The position numbers were made by a program, and so were the translations under genes. From NCBI RefSeq assembly GCF_032062135.1, contig NC_092869.1:45430696-45494695 (forward strand): 64,000 nucleotides of DNA, written 5' to 3'. The notes beneath the pieces were generated by a model that saw nothing but the letters and a program-made list of their open reading frames with translations, ran no database searches and had not been told where the DNA came from. Below, in pieces: positions 11,316 through 23,890 of this stretch. This DNA is from Pyxicephalus adspersus. Lineage: Eukaryota; Chordata; Amphibia; Anura; Pyxicephalidae. Position 1 is the stretch's first letter. Each line of letters begins with the position of its first letter.

Positions 11316-11782
11316 GATACTACAGTTTTGTCACTAGAGGTTCTGGGGTGAAAAATCAGAATCGGTAAAAGTGGGCCATGACATGAACTAATGAGGAATA
11401 TTCCTGTCCCTGAACACCCAAAGTGCGAACAGAGGGCTGGCTTTTGTGAGGAGTTATGCAAATATCAATGTTATTAGGTTGATGTCAAGCTGGAGGAGTG
11501 GGGGTTCCTTGGCAGGTGATATTTGCATGCAAACTTCCTTAGGTAATGCCCACGTATTATAATGACCCTCAATTATTGTTATCCAATAAAAGGGGTGGGG
11601 CCATGGATAGTGAAGCTGGGAAGGGAGGGGCTAGAATTCAAAGGGGGGCCAACTTTCTGGCGCAGGGGCCACACATTTTAAAATTTGACAGACGGCCAGG
11701 TCAGCGCCATATTGATGGAGAGTGTATGTATGAATTGATATAATTTACGGGCCAGATTAAAAAACCCAACGGGCTGTATATT

Positions 11783-12105
11783 AATATTATTATTATTAGT
11801 ACACAGTATTTATATAGCGCTGACATATTACGCAGCGTTGTAAAAACTCCATAGTCATGTGACTAGCTGTCCCTTAAAGGAGCTCGCAATCTAATGCCCC
11901 TACCATAGTCATATGTCAATAGTACAGTCTAAGGGCATTTTTTGGGAAAGCCGATTATCCTAACTGCATATGTTGTGGGAGGAAACCCATGCAAACACAG
12001 GAAGAATCTGCAAACTCCATGCAGATAGGGCCCTGGCCAAGATTCAAACCTGTGATGTAGCGCTGCAAAGGCCAGAGTGCTAACTTCTGAGCCACCTTGC
12101 CGCCC
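11783..12105 (-). repeat. tRNA-derived SINE
   Basis: Reverse-orientation full copy. It starts with a TTATTATTA tail and TATATAGCGCTG, and ends with GCTAACTTCTGAGCCACC, the complement of the tRNA-like A-box head. Confidence 0.75.
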
Positions 12106-13554
12106 ATGGGCCATAGTTTGCCAATGCCTGGGCTAGATGTTGCTGGATGTTCTCCAGCCAGCAAATGAGTCAGGGCCATGTCCTACTGCAATGCAAGAGA
12201 AGCTTGCAGTGTTCAGTGTAATCAGAGTCCAGAAGAGGGGCCTGTACAACTATGCAAGACTAAACGAAAGGTTGGAGGGCAGATTTAATGAAGGGAGGGC
12301 TTATTAAATAAAGGGGAGGCTGGAGGGCAGATTTAAAGAAACCGACAGGTTCTCTTTACTATCCGTGTAGTGACGTTGTCCCAGTCCCTCCATTTCTCTC
12401 TTCCTTTGCAGCATCCACGCAGTTAATGTTTCACCTCACCAGTGAAGGACAAGTAATTGGAGGCTGTGGGAGGAAAATCACAGTGGAAATGGTGTGAAAC
12501 AATGTGAATGAAGTCTGTTATCTCTGCTTGATTCACCAGAGTCTGACAGGCGTTCAGCAGAAATGGGATTCTCCCACAGGGACATTGGCATGTACATGCA
12601 GTGTCGCGGTCCCCGGTACAGCGCTGTATGTGTCATACGTGTTCATTACGGTTATTTCTTCTAGATTGCCTCTTCCTCCTCCACTGACCTTTTCTAAGAT
12701 TCTCCTTGTCACACTCCAATCTGTCGTTAGGAGTTGTGGCCGTCATAATGCGACCAAGAGATGCAAAGCCACGCCGTAATGTTAATGTCCTGGTGATTAC
12801 CATATGGAAGGCCAAATCTTGATTTGAGAGATTGCAGAGCGGCACCCCGCTGTGATTGGCCTGCAATCATCGCAGCGTGTACAAAGCCCAGGTCTGACCT
12901 GTTGGCTTCTTCTAATAACGCCTCTTGTAGATGAGCTAAAAAAGGATGAGAATCATGATTCCAGACGTAGGAAAATCCACACAAATGTCATGTGACCTGT
13001 TATGGTTACCCTAAGTAATTATGGGCTTTGGTCATGCAGGAAAAGGTAACAGATTCTCTTTATTACAAACCTTCCCATTTACATTTGCTCGCCCACTGTT
13101 CAGACCTATAAAGGCTTTGAATCCCCAGAGTCAGAGCTTTACACATGGCCATGTCATGTGTCGGCCTGATTGGCTCAAATCTGTCACATGTTCTTTCATA
13201 TCTGGAAGTACCCAGTGTTAACATAGAGGCAGGGGAACAAATGGTCAGTATGTACTGCTGAGGAATAAAGGAGCCAAGAACCATTTTGCCAAAAAGACAC
13301 ATTGATGCTGCTTTGTATTCATTCATACACCTTACCGTACAGCGGAGCCTAGACTTCAGGATGGAGAAGTAGCACAAGAAGCCAATCGTTTGTCCTGCAC
13401 TGGTCATGTGCTAACAATATACATGCTGACAGCGGGGAAAGCAAACAGACCAAGAGATCAGTCTGCTGCTTCTCCTCTCACTGTCCAATCACAGGGTGGG
13501 TTAGGTTAAGTAAGGGTTACTTAAGAGCAACAAAGAAAATGTAGGTCTCCTGTC

Positions 13555-13632
13555 CTACTAGAAAAGGCTGTGCTGTGTGCTACAGCTGTGTAAATCTCAG
13601 GACTGGACAGACAGAAATAAAAATCCCCATAT
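13555..13632 (+). repeat. Short dispersed repeat, copy 2 of 3
   Basis: GGCTGTGCTGTGTGCTACAG, then AAATCTCAGGACTGGACAGA, CAGAAATAAAAAT. The best preserved of the three copies. Confidence 0.45.
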
Positions 13633-14269
13633 TTGTTTGATCTGTGTATTTAGTTGTGTCGTTATCGGACTTCTCTGTGAATTCTGAAACTGTTTGCAGC
13701 TTCTCAATGACATGATATTCCTCTCCGTACCGCAATAGTATAAGCGGCACCGTTGCTGTGGGTATAGGTAGGTGATTATCCAGCGCTGACCTGCACATAG
13801 AAGTGGCGTTGTACGAACACGGAAATGTTTACATATATCAATGTGTAATGATTGGGATCCGTATGTCACACAGGGGACCTCCTAGGAGATTCCACAATGT
13901 TCTCCCTGCTAGGGGACATCACAGAGATTCCAAGCAAATGCTGGTTGCAGACAAAGGACAGCCACGTCTGATGATAACCCAGCTAAAGGAGAACTCCACC
14001 CAAACCACTGAATACACAGAAGAAATACTTCTATAATATAAACTAGATCCCATATATGGGTTCCATTTTTGTATGTGGCGTTAGAAATGACACCAGGAAA
14101 ATAGATTAATTATTTTTTATTTAGTTTCTTATTTTGTGAATCGCTGATAAAAATGATTTTTTCAACTCATCTTGACATCCACGCTTTTCCTTCTTTTTTT
14201 TTCTTAAAAAAATGCAATATTGCGTTTCAGTTTGCTACGTCATGTGACTATATCTCTTGTGTGTTGCAG

Positions 14270-14343
14270 ACAGGCCGTGGATCTGGAATATTCCCTATGT
14301 CAATGCCCCGGATTCACATGGGAATATCTGGTGTCCGTCATAG
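14270..14343 (+). CDS. TDP1: TDP1 terminal coding exon
   Basis: Completes the split Asp codon and reads [11 protein letters not shown] then [13 protein letters not shown], followed by TAG at 14341-14343. Human TDP1 ends [24 protein letters not shown], so the end of the protein is complete and intact. The acceptor is TGTTGCAG at 14262-14269. The only notable changes from human are K to N and V to C near the terminus. With the two upstream exons this gives an uninterrupted C-terminal reading frame, so the gene looks functional. Confidence 0.96.
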
Positions 14344-14515
14344 GACCATCGCACTACGCACCTTCTAGCCACCAAGAAAGGTTCCACCATTAATGGACTC
14401 CAGAGATGTTATGGAGCAACTCGCAGAATCCCAACCCACTTCCTGTTAAGAATGTGAAGATTTTTTTTCTTATGTTTTCAGACACAACGTGAATAAAATG
14501 AGGTATTTATATATA
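14344..14515 (+). other. TDP1: TDP1 3' UTR and polyadenylation signal
   Basis: The sequence after the TDP1 stop codon contains a canonical AATAAA at 14492-14497, about 150 bases downstream. Cleavage is expected some 10-30 bases later. The exact end is inferred and later signals could also be used. Confidence 0.7.
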
Positions 14516-15164
14516 TTCCTCGGGTCACTGGAGGATTGATTCATCAATGACAGACCTTCAGACTACAAATCTTCAACCCAAAGATTGTTTTCTGCAGCTC
14601 TAGGTAGAGTATAGGATTGGAACGCCTTGTCAGGTTTTACTGGATTTCTTTAATGACGGGTCCTCTTTAATGATAGGTCCTCTTTAAGTTTCAGCTGGAG
14701 CTTAGGGCCACTAAGGTGTGATAGTCCAGTAATAAAACCAGGGGATGGAAAGTGTGATAAGCGGAGTATTTTATGGCAGGAGACGCCCACCATCTGTCAA
14801 AATATTATTCTTCAGCTGGTTGTGTCACCCTGCAAGGTTCCTGGTTCATCTGGCATAGCCAAACACACCGCATGGATGTGTAAAATGTCCTCCGTTGTGT
14901 CATTTACGTGCAGCTACAGGGAAAACCAATAAACCAGCAAATGAAGGCTTACAATACAATACAGCTTTGTGTGCAGCTGTAATTGGATTATAAACATTAC
15001 AAGAGAAGTTCTGTATAATAGCTTTGTCATCCTCCGTCCAGCCTTCGGTCCTGCCAGGATTCCCTGTGCATGGAGGATGTCATCAAATCGTTATGCGTCC
15101 TGTGTGTTCTGCCATTCATATGAGTGGAGGTCAACTGATTGGTGTAGAGGGCAACAATGGTGCA

Positions 15165-16258
15165 AACATAATACAGGAGATGGTCAGAGACTGCAGACAT
15201 TGTACAGGAGATGGTCAGAGACTGCAGACATNNNNNNNNNNNNNNNNNNNNNNNNNNNNNNNNNNNNNNNNNNNNNNNNNNNNNNNNNNNNNNNNNNNNN
15301 NNNNNNNNNNNNNNNNNNNNNNNNNNNNNNNNNNNNNNNNNNNNNNNNNNNNNNNNNNNNNNNNNNNNNNNNNNNNNNNNNNNNNNNNNNNNNNNNNNNN
15401 NNNNNNNNNNNNNNNNNNNNNNNNNNNNNNNNNNNNNNNNNNNNNNNNNNNNNNNNNNNNNNNNNNNNNNNNNNNNNNNNNNNNNNNNNNNNNNNNNNNN
15501 NNNNNNNNNNNNNNNNNNNNNNNNNNNNNNNNNNNNNNNNNNNNNNNNNNNNNNNNNNNNNNNNNNNNNNNNNNNNNNNNNNNNNNNNNNNNNNNNNNNN
15601 NNNNNNNNNNNNNNNNNNNNNNNNNNNNNNNNNNNNNNNNNNNNNNNNNNNNNNNNNNNNNNNNNNNNNNNNNNNNNNNNNNNNNNNNNNNNNNNNNNNN
15701 NNNNNNNNNNNNNNNNNNNNNNNNNNNNNNNNNNNNNNNNNNNNNNNNNNNNNNNNNNNNNNNNNNNNNNNNNNNNNNNNNNNNNNNNNNNNNNNAGATG
15801 GTCAGAGACTGCAGACATAGTACAGGAGATGGTTAGAGACTGCAGACATGGTACAGGAGATGGTCAGAGACTGCAGACATAGTACAGGAGACGGTCAGAG
15901 ACTGCAGACATTGTACAGGAGAGGGTCAGAGACTGCAGACATAGTACAGGAGACGGTCAGAGACTGCAGACATTGTACAGGAAATGTCCAGAGACTGCCC
16001 AGATAGTATATAAGATGGTCAGAGACTTCAAACATTGTATAGGAGATGCTCAGAGACTGCAGACATAGAATAGAGCAGGAGATGCTCAGAGACTGCAGAC
16101 GTAGTACAGGAGATGGTCAGAGACTGCAGACGTAGTACAGGAGACGGTCAGAGACTGCAGACGTAGTACAGGAGACGGTCAGAGACTGCAGACGTAGTAC
16201 AGGAGACGGTCAGAGACTGCAGACAAAGAACAGGAGTTAGTCAGAGACTGCAGACATG
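15165..16258 (+). repeat. 31-bp minisatellite interrupted by assembly gap
   Basis: The monomer is AGATGGTCAGAGACTGCAGA plus CATAGTACAGG (31 bp), repeated on both sides of the gap with variants (GGTCAG/GCTCAG, CATAG/CGTAG, AGATGG/AGACGG). The last units near 16020-16258 are more diverged. The true array length is unknown because of the gap. Confidence 0.9.
15232..15795. other. Assembly gap (564 N)
   Basis: Run of N inside the 31-bp minisatellite, so the assembler probably failed on the array. Open frames drawn across it are meaningless. Confidence 0.98.
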
Positions 16259-17551
16259 CTTTAGTGGACAGTGATATACTTCAGATACATTTTCTAAAAT
16301 CAATGAGCACCCATTAAGCACCCAAGTCCCTTCTCCCCTGATGAAGCATGGGGCAGCCTCTTTGTTTTCCCCCCTCTGACTGGCCCGGTATAAATCTGCT
16401 GGAGATCTCTGCTGTTGCAGCCTCTCCAACTTCCACTTTTGTGCTCCCTGAAGCCCCCTTTATATGACCTGTGGCATATCTGATATTTCTCTTTTGTGAG
16501 ATCCATTATAAAAGATCAGAGGGAAAAGTACATAAAAGAAATGAACATCACAGGAAAATGAAAGAGTGTGGAAGATATCAACTAAACTATTTACCTACAT
16601 GAAGCTGATCCCTTTACTGGCTTGTGTGATCCCCAAAACAGATGATTACCTTTAGGGGCCCCCAGGGTCACCCCATAAATATAAAAGTGCTGCTGTGTTG
16701 CTCTGTTCTGGATTCCTTAAATTGACAGCTGTGGTTTATCTCTGCCTAATGTGCTGCCTGTAACCTCCACATGTGACAGGGTGACAACAACAAAGCAATG
16801 TCACCCTACAACAGGAAAAGCCTGAACAAGCATTATATCTGCGGGATCACCAGGTATTCTTGTAATAAAATCTGATTTACAAATATGGAAAATCACAGTG
16901 GTTGCACAATGGACATGTGTTGAGTGCCTCTTGTGCATATAAATGCCAGATATAATTTAAACATAAGAAGAAATCTTTTGTAAATCCACTGTCAGGCTCC
17001 TGATTGGTGGAGGTAATCTACAGAAATAGAACAGTCATATAAAGTATTTAATAGAATCAGTGCTCCGCTGCCTGCGGGGACACCACACGGTAACAAGTTA
17101 TCAAGTGATGTTAGTGAGAAGAGCCTCCTACGTTTATATGGAGGACTGTGAAACGCTGCTTCTCTAGCAGAACTAATTCCCAATTAGCTTTCCGTGGCAG
17201 CCCCGGTGGTGCGTGTACAAGATTTCTGATCGCCTGGCATTGTTTTATCAGAGGAGCCATCTGCTGCTCTTCTGTTTTATATTTCAATGATACATATCAC
17301 ATTCCCCATACAGGCAGCAGCTGTGATACAATGTATCACTGCCGCCTCCTCCGTGTACTGCATGTGGCCCGGCAATTGTGGACCGCTGCGGGGACGTTAC
17401 AGAATTGCATCATTATAACTAACTCGCTTTGCGGTCAGATAAAAAATATAATAATAATATAACCCCTGGAGTCAAAGCAAACATTTATTCTCCAAATTGA
17501 ATTCAAGACAAAGGTGGTACTTATTTCTAGAATATTGGTATTCCAAGTGGA

Positions 17552-17770
17552 CTCTATCGCAGGCTATCAATGGGGAAGATCAATTGATGAGGTAGAAAAT
17601 ATCTCCAGTCATTTTTAAGGTTCAGAATAAAAAGTCTTTTGTACAGTGGGTTCCAACGCGTTTCGAGAGAAAACATCCCTCTTCTTCAGGGGCTCTATCG
17701 CAGGCTGTCCATGGAGATGGTCAGTTGATGAGGTAGAAAATATCTCCAGTTGTTTTTAAGGTTCAGAATA
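17552..17770. repeat. Direct duplication of about 79 bp flanking a hammerhead-like motif
   Basis: 17552-17630 and 17693-17770 share CTCTATCGCAGGCT and the 20-mer TTGATGAGGTAGAAAATATC, followed by CTCCAGT and TTTTTAAGGTTCAGAATAA. The unit spacing is about 141 bp, with the minus-strand hammerhead motif at 17652-17693 between them. Confidence 0.75.
17652..17693 (-). ncRNA. Hammerhead-ribozyme-like motif, intact core
   Basis: Minus strand: CTGAAGA, extra A, stem II GAGGGA/TCTCTC (six pairs including one G-U), then GAAA and CGCGTT. All invariant core bases are present, with GUU as the cleavage triplet. Stem I has only two sure pairs next to the core. Confidence 0.6.
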
Positions 17771-17893
17771 AACAAATAAGCTACTAGATAAATAAATAGC
17801 AAGCTACTATAAGGTACTTCTTGTGAGATCTAGAAAACAGGAGCAAAACACAGATTGTTGGGAAGCCATGAGGTCTTTAATTGGAAAGGCCTA

Positions 17894-17936
17894 TCCAATA
17901 CGTTTTTCAGATTCCAGTGGGACCTCTTCTTCAAGG
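17894..17936 (-). ncRNA. Hammerhead-ribozyme-like motif, decayed
   Basis: Minus strand: TTGAAGA, then a hairpin with inner stem TCC/GGA, then GAAAAACGTATT. The layout is the same as the copy 200 bp upstream but core and stem III bases are changed. Confidence 0.35.
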
Positions 17937-17967
17937 CTTAGAACTGCTTGTAAGAATCTGGATGACG

Positions 17968-18010
17968 ACCCTGATGAATAGACCTGTTAGAATCCCTGAA
18001 ATGTGTCGGT
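17968..18010 (+). ncRNA. Hammerhead-ribozyme-like motif, partly decayed
   Basis: CTGATGA at 17971-17977, then a stem-loop region, then CCCT, GAAA and TGTGTC. The change CGCGTC to TGTGTC looks like CpG decay and destroys the palindrome. Resembles the minus-strand copy at 22276-22316. Confidence 0.4.
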
Positions 18011-18436
18011 TTGTCCTGTTGACTTTTTATGATGAAATTAACTCATTATGGACTTCATAATTTCATATCCTGAAACATTCTTTGTGCCAAAGCCAGAAAG
18101 CCCAATTACCTGTCAGCCAAACCAGCTTCATGCTCCTGCTCCTTGCTCCTTCCATTCTGCAGAGAGGGCATAGCAGAGACCAGTGAACGCGGTGCAGGAC
18201 TTTCCTACCCTCTGATTGTGGACTATTCAGAAGATGAGGATAGCAGCTGCAAGGATTTTACTGCTGGGGATGGATATCAGGATGAGGGTGCAGCTGACGT
18301 TAGGACCTGCTGGCTTTGGGATAGTCAGCTGCATAGGACCTGCAGGTTTTCCTATATATTTCTATGGAAATGCAAAACCTTCTAATTAAACAAATGGTCA
18401 TTGACCCAGGGCCTAATATGTGGTGGCGACTTAGAT

Positions 18437-18663
18437 CAGCCTTTCTCAACGTTTTTACCATTGGGGAACCGGTTGAACTAACTTTCAGGGAACTCCTGCC
18501 ACAGCTCACAGTATATTAGTGTGGTGGTCAGTGGGAAGAATTCATCTTACATTGCTGGCCTGTGGGAAGAATGTCACCCTTACATATAGCCAAACAGATC
18601 ATTGGTGGCACAAACTTGCTTCAGGAACTTCTAGCGCCCCCTGAATCCTGGTTTAAAAAACTG
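18437..18663. mobile_element. hAT-like MITE
   Basis: CAGCCTTTCTCAACGTTTTT at the left and GTTTAAAAAACTG at the right give imperfect inverted ends. The flanking 8-mers ACTTAGAT and CTTTTGAT match at 5 of 8 bases, which could be a decayed target duplication. It is the same family as 6876-7151. Confidence 0.55.
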
Positions 18664-19420
18664 CTTTTGATATTTGGTTATTGCAGGGTTTTTTTATTGC
18701 ATTGAAGCATACCTGTCATCTGCATTCCTTTGCTAGTTTCTAGCTTATTCAGTTTAGTTTATCTATCCTAGGTGTTAAATTATTTCACATGGTCTTCACC
18801 ATTCCGACCCGTTCTTTGTTAGCGAGGTTGTTCTGATCCATTTCTGCATTATAAACATAGGAAATGTCACCCCTACGTCTCAGCATCTTAAAGTGAGTAG
18901 TTATTAACTGATACAAAGGCTTTGTTATGGGAGCTGTGCACCTCACCCACATACACAGGATCCACACTGACACCCATCAGTGGCTGACTGCCCTATACAG
19001 AGACAATACCTGAAAAATCATCTCATCAAGCAAGTCATCCTCCGCTCCGCTCGCTTCCATTTCCCTATTGTGTGCTGCTGCTGGATGAAGTCCTGTAAAG
19101 TGAATGGCCTTTATTCACCTCCCAAGCTATCAAGCTCTTCCATTAAAGTCCATCCAACATACCATATTTTAATGTAATGTTCATACATACATACTGCCAG
19201 GTATTGACTACCTCTTGGACAAATCACAAGCATCCCTGTGAATGGAGCCATCTGTGTTCAGCCTCTCACCTTTGTATTTGCTACATTAATTATGGTATTA
19301 CAGTCGGATAATGGGGAGAGACTGAGGAAATTTTATCTCCTGTCTGCAACAGACTTAATATTAGCATGCAATGTCAAGCTGCAATATCTAAAGCCAGCAA
19401 AGTATTTTCTTTCTGAAAAG

Positions 19421-19560
19421 AGGGATAGACTGCAGAAATGGAGACATAATCCTGTCCTTGTACAGCGCATTGGTCAGACCACATCTGGAATATACAGTCC
19501 AGTTTTGAAATATTGTGGAAATGGAAAGAGTGTGGAGAAGGGGAACTAAACTAAAGGTAG
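19421..19560 (+). repeat. LINE reverse transcriptase fragment
   Basis: A short frame reads LVQRIGQTTSGIYSPVLKY, which corresponds to the LVRPHLEYxVQ-type block near the end of CR1/L2-like LINE proteins, followed by a VQRRATKL-like trace out of frame. Dead fragment. Confidence 0.45.
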
Positions 19561-21101
19561 TTCCCGAGTTTCGTACGAGATGGGGACTATAGGTTTGTTC
19601 TTAAGTTGAATTTGTATGTAAGTTGGAACAGTTACATTATTTTAATAAATGCAATTAGGACAGATGATTGTCTCAACATAATATCAGGCAGCGTAGTGTA
19701 ACTTACTGTATAAAATCCTTACTGTGCGGTAATCACAAACAAAGCATGGAGCCTAGACATTCATTAACTTCTGGAGCAAGCTGTGCTTTGAAATGCAAAA
19801 AGAAACAACTGCACTTATTGCAGTAATGACCAGGGCCAGGGATAGTGCATGCAGATAATGAAGTTGTGGTGAAATTATGGCCCCCTCCAGGGACTGCACC
19901 TTAGGAATAGGCACATGGGTTAGGGTTCTTGAGCAGCCAGCAAGGTGTCAGCCACAGGGAGCCACATGGCAACCATTGTTCTCACCTCCCACCTGCACCA
20001 ACCCTACAGCATAAGAAAAGCAGATACTGACAAAGCTGATTCAGAACAGCAAACAGGTTAATTTTTTGTCTTTTACCCGGCCTTGGCTTTTCCGTGGCAG
20101 ACTATTGGAAATTCATAGTGCTTATTTATACACCGCGCACTGCATGACAACTAAACACAACAGTGTGAAGGACACCATAAAGATACAAAAATCCACTTTA
20201 ATTCACCTTGCAATCCCTATTTGCAGCAAATACTGAACATTCCAGGCCATTATTATTTTGGCAAAGCCTGGAATCAATTGTTGAATATTGCTGAGTATTA
20301 TGGTGACAGTCAACAAGTACAATTCAACAGTGTCATACACAAAAATACAAACTGTGCTCCAACTAATCAAAAAACTTAATTATTTCAATGTCTCGGTCAA
20401 CCAAAATATTGATTTGGTTTCCATCCAACTGGTTAGTACGCTGCAGGTAAGTGATGTCCCTGATACAAACCAGGAAGCATGTGTGAAGCATTTTGCCCGT
20501 GTAGCCTCCGTCAGCCAATCACAGCCCAGCTATTGATATCTTGGTAGGAAATGCAGCTAAATTCCCACTGATTGTTCCAGTTTCTATACATTTGCCCCCT
20601 CGCATTTTTTTCTGCACAATTTTTTAATTCTGCGCATTTCCTAGAAATCACAGTGCAGCTTGCACCACTCGCTGTATAAATTTGTAGGTAAATATTGATT
20701 TAGTCGTCTTGGCTGGATTTCCATGAGACATTTTACTTGTCTGGCAGTTTGTGTGCTATGTCGTGAGAAGAAGACCTCGTTAAATGAGATCTGCGTCTGT
20801 CCTCGGGCTAAGCGCGTGGTGAGCGCCGTGTCCTCGGCAACATATAAGTGACAGATGAGCAAATTCCTCCTAATTCAACATAATTCCCATCCCCAGCCAA
20901 TCCCCTGCATGAACTCACCAATGAACAAAAGTCAGAAGAGGTCGGCCTTGTCTGAAGGACTGGTCCAATCTTAATGAACATTTCATATTTCCATTGTTCC
21001 TTTTTGCTTTTTCTTTATTTTTTTTTTGTGTGTATCTATTTTGGTATCTTTTCTTTTTATTCTAAAAAGCCCAGTACAACGCTTTATAGTCTTCCCCCCC
21101 A

Positions 21102-21134
21102 CCAACTTCAAATGTGCTAAAGATTTGAAGTTGG
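21102..21134. other. Perfect 12-bp inverted repeat hairpin
   Basis: CCAACTTCAAAT (21102-21113), a nine-base loop, then ATTTGAAGTTGG (21123-21134). The stem is perfect. No T-run follows and no gene is nearby, so the role is unknown. Confidence 0.8.
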
Positions 21135-22275
21135 AAATGCCTGGGAATTCCTTAATTCAGTAAAAACAGTTCTTGCCCTCTCCTTACAGTGGTCTGTAGT
21201 AGTAGAGTGAAGTAACAGCTACACCCCCTCAGTATATCTCATTATATGGACATTGTGTGTCAGACCAGGACTGTTAATGAGCTCTGATCACTCTGAAATC
21301 TGAAAATAAGGCCTGAAGTACATTTATGATACATTGTGCACCTCCCTGGGGCTTTTAATCTAGCTGTTGCAGATGTGCTCCATGCTGCTTGGGGCTGAAA
21401 GTTGAATTCAGTCTGTTTTGACCAAGCCTTGACCCTGGCCCGCTGTTGTCAGTCCCAATTACTGTGCTGTTTTTTTAGGGTCCTGAAGGCCGCTGAACTC
21501 TTTTACTGATAGCCACCCCCATTGTGCCCAATCTTTTCATTTCCGCATGCCAGGCCAGGCCCCTGTATTCTGTACCCCGGCCACAGTACTGTGCTATGAA
21601 TGGGGTGGTCTTAGGAAAAATATACTGAACTGATCTAAATGTCGCACAATTTCATGATTCCAACACTTAACTTACTTTCTTAATTCCTGGTATTGATATG
21701 TAATGGCAGCCTTCCTCCCCTCACCACCAAATTGTTATCTGACTGGTAAAATAAGAAACAACTTCAAACCAAAACTGTGTTTATGAACCAAAGCTCAGTG
21801 ATAACATGAGCCAGTATTAAATAATAACTCCAACAAAACTTGATTTTGTTTTGTTTTAGAGAAAACAAGAAATAGCTTTACTTACTATCTACAGTCCTAA
21901 TACATGAACTTCCTATTACTTTACTGGCTGTTCCATGAAATCTTATCATTGTCTGATTTCACATCCTGTAATTTTTAGTAAATTTACCTAGTCCATCAGT
22001 GAGTCGAAATATCTTCTTTTTATTCCCACAGTACAAATCTGAAACATTTTAACCTTTCCTTACCTTCATAGAACTGTGATTGGAGCACTGTGCCCTCAAT
22101 GCCTAATAAATAGTCAGGAAGAATAGTCTGACAGCAATTTAAAACTTATAGATGAAGATCATGCTAAAGGTTCAGTTCTCTCCATGAGGATGGGCTGAGC
22201 ATTTGTCCCAGAGAAGCTCAAAAATCTGAAAGTCCTCACGGAACTGAAAAGTTTATTAGATTCCACATAAAATAA

Positions 22276-22316
22276 TCCAACACATTTCAGGGAACCTAAT
22301 ATTTATCATCGGGGTT
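22276..22316 (-). ncRNA. Hammerhead-ribozyme-like motif, decayed
   Basis: Minus strand: CCGATGA, a T, a weak stem, CCCT, GAAA, TGTGTTGG. T4 of the core is changed to C and stem III shows CpG decay, as in the copy at 17968-18010. Confidence 0.35.
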
Positions 22317-22392
22317 AGCAAACCAGTACATCTGGAGGATGCTACAAATATAATTATCAAATTATCTATTGCTAATAAATCAAAATATTATT

Positions 22393-22530
22393 AAATAAAC
22401 AAGTTTTTATAGCGCCAACATATTTTGCAGCGCTGTACATTTATTAGGGGTAGCAAATGACAGAGAAATACAGACCATGACAGGAAAAGGAGAGGACCCT
22501 GCCCAGAAGAGCTTACAATCTAAAGGGGAA
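22393..22530 (-). repeat. LINE (L2/CR1-like) 3' tail fragment
   Basis: Minus-strand copy of the tail block TGTACAGCGCTG plus ATATGTTGGCGCTATA and of AGATTGTAAGCTCTTC-GGGCAGGGTCC. The same blocks occur at 35926-36415 and elsewhere. Confidence 0.65.
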
Positions 22531-22559
22531 ATGATACAATGTATTTAAAAGAAAAGTTT

Positions 22560-23890
22560 TAATTCATAAAATGATCAGTGTAGGGACACAATATAATACA
22601 TTTAGCACTCTAAACAGATGATTGAATAGTTCAGAACAGGGACACAATATACTTTTAGTGTTATAGATTGCCCATTTAAAATTTGGTACATCATACAACA
22701 TGTTCAGCACCCTGGACAGCTCAGTATAAGGATCAGCATAGGGACACCTTGTATTACATTCAGCACCCTGGATATCCCAACATAAGGTCTAGATTAGATA
22801 ATAGATATCTTAGCACCCTGAAGAGCTGATGATATGGTTTAAGTTAGGAGCAATACAACATATCCAGCACCCTAAATAGCTTTATATAAGCATCAGTTTA
22901 AGGAAAACTTATAAAATTATCATTTATCATGCTGGACAGCCTAAATTAAATTTCAGTATAGGAGCACATAATAATCTTTCATCACCCTGAACAGTCCAAT
23001 AAAAGCACCAATATAGGGACACATTAAAATCCATTCAGCATGATGGACAGTCTTATACAAGGGTCAGTATAGACACACATAATATTCCATTCAGCTCCCT
23101 GGACAGTCCAATAAAAGTTTCAATATAGGGACATATTATAATCCATTCAGCACCCTGGACAGCCCAATATAAAGTCAATATCACACAGTGTTCCATACAG
23201 TATTTATACAATATAGGGGCACGTTATATTAGGTACAACACCCTGGACAGGTCAGTTTAGGAACACAATAAAAATACATTCAGCACCTTTGACAGTCCTA
23301 TATATTGTCAATATAGGGACACATTAAAATAGGTTCAAAACCCTGGACAGCTCATTTAGTTAGTTCAAATTAAAAATCAATTCAGCACCCTGGACAGTCC
23401 TATATAAAGTTCAGCATAGGGAGGCAACAGAATACGTTCTGCACCTTAGACAGTCCAATATAAGGGCCAGTATAGGGACACAATAAATACATTCAGCCCC
23501 CTAAACTGCTCAATATAAGGGCCAGTGTGGGGACACATTATATTCAATTCAGCACCCTGGACACTCCAATATAAGGGTCAGTATAGGGACACATTATAAT
23601 GCATTCAGGACCCGGGACAGTCCTATATAAGGGCCAGTATAGGGACACAATAAATCCATTTGCCCCCCTAAACTGCTCCATATAAAGGCCAGTGTAGGGA
23701 CACATTATAATCAATTCAGCACCCTGGACAGTCCAATATAGGAGCCAGTATAGGGACACATTAAATCCATTCAGCCCCCTGAACAGTTCAATATGAGAGC
23801 CAGTATAGGGACACATTAAAATCTATTCAGGACCCGGGACAGTCCTATATAAGGGCCAGTATATGGACACAATATAATCCATTCAGCCCC
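22560..23890 (+). repeat. Degenerate tandem array, monomer about 58-60 bp
   Basis: Recurring ATTCAGCACCCTGGACAGTC, then CAATATAAGGGTCAGTATAG, then GGACACATTATAATC. Units are well matched after 23100 and more diverged before. No coding meaning; open frames here are by chance. Confidence 0.85.

Larger units (their letters stand above)
10163..14269 (+). other. TDP1: TDP1 last intron
   Basis: Intron of about 4.1 kb. It holds a 550-bp pyrimidine tract (10768-11315), a tRNA-SINE on the minus strand (11783-12105) and a copy of a short dispersed repeat (13555-13632). Other stretches show no recognisable gene. A run resembling an acceptor at 12400-12412 is not followed by a TDP1-like reading frame. 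Confidence 0.85.

Noticed and set aside
10760..11368. Long Ser/Leu/Phe/Pro-rich open frames (up to 202 codons)
   Set aside because: They come from a pure pyrimidine tract, which cannot form stop codons on that strand. No domain, splice context or codon pattern supports a gene.
12400..12500. Exon-like stretch after TTCCTTTGCAG
   Set aside because: The acceptor is plausible, but the frame matches no part of TDP1, and the 10162-14270 junction already joins cleanly.
14969..15882. Open frames of 220-280 codons across 15232-15795
   Set aside because: Most of their length is N, and the rest is a 31-bp minisatellite.
15165..16258. CRISPR-like array
   Set aside because: Units are contiguous 31-bp repeats with no unique spacers, in a vertebrate genome; it is a minisatellite.
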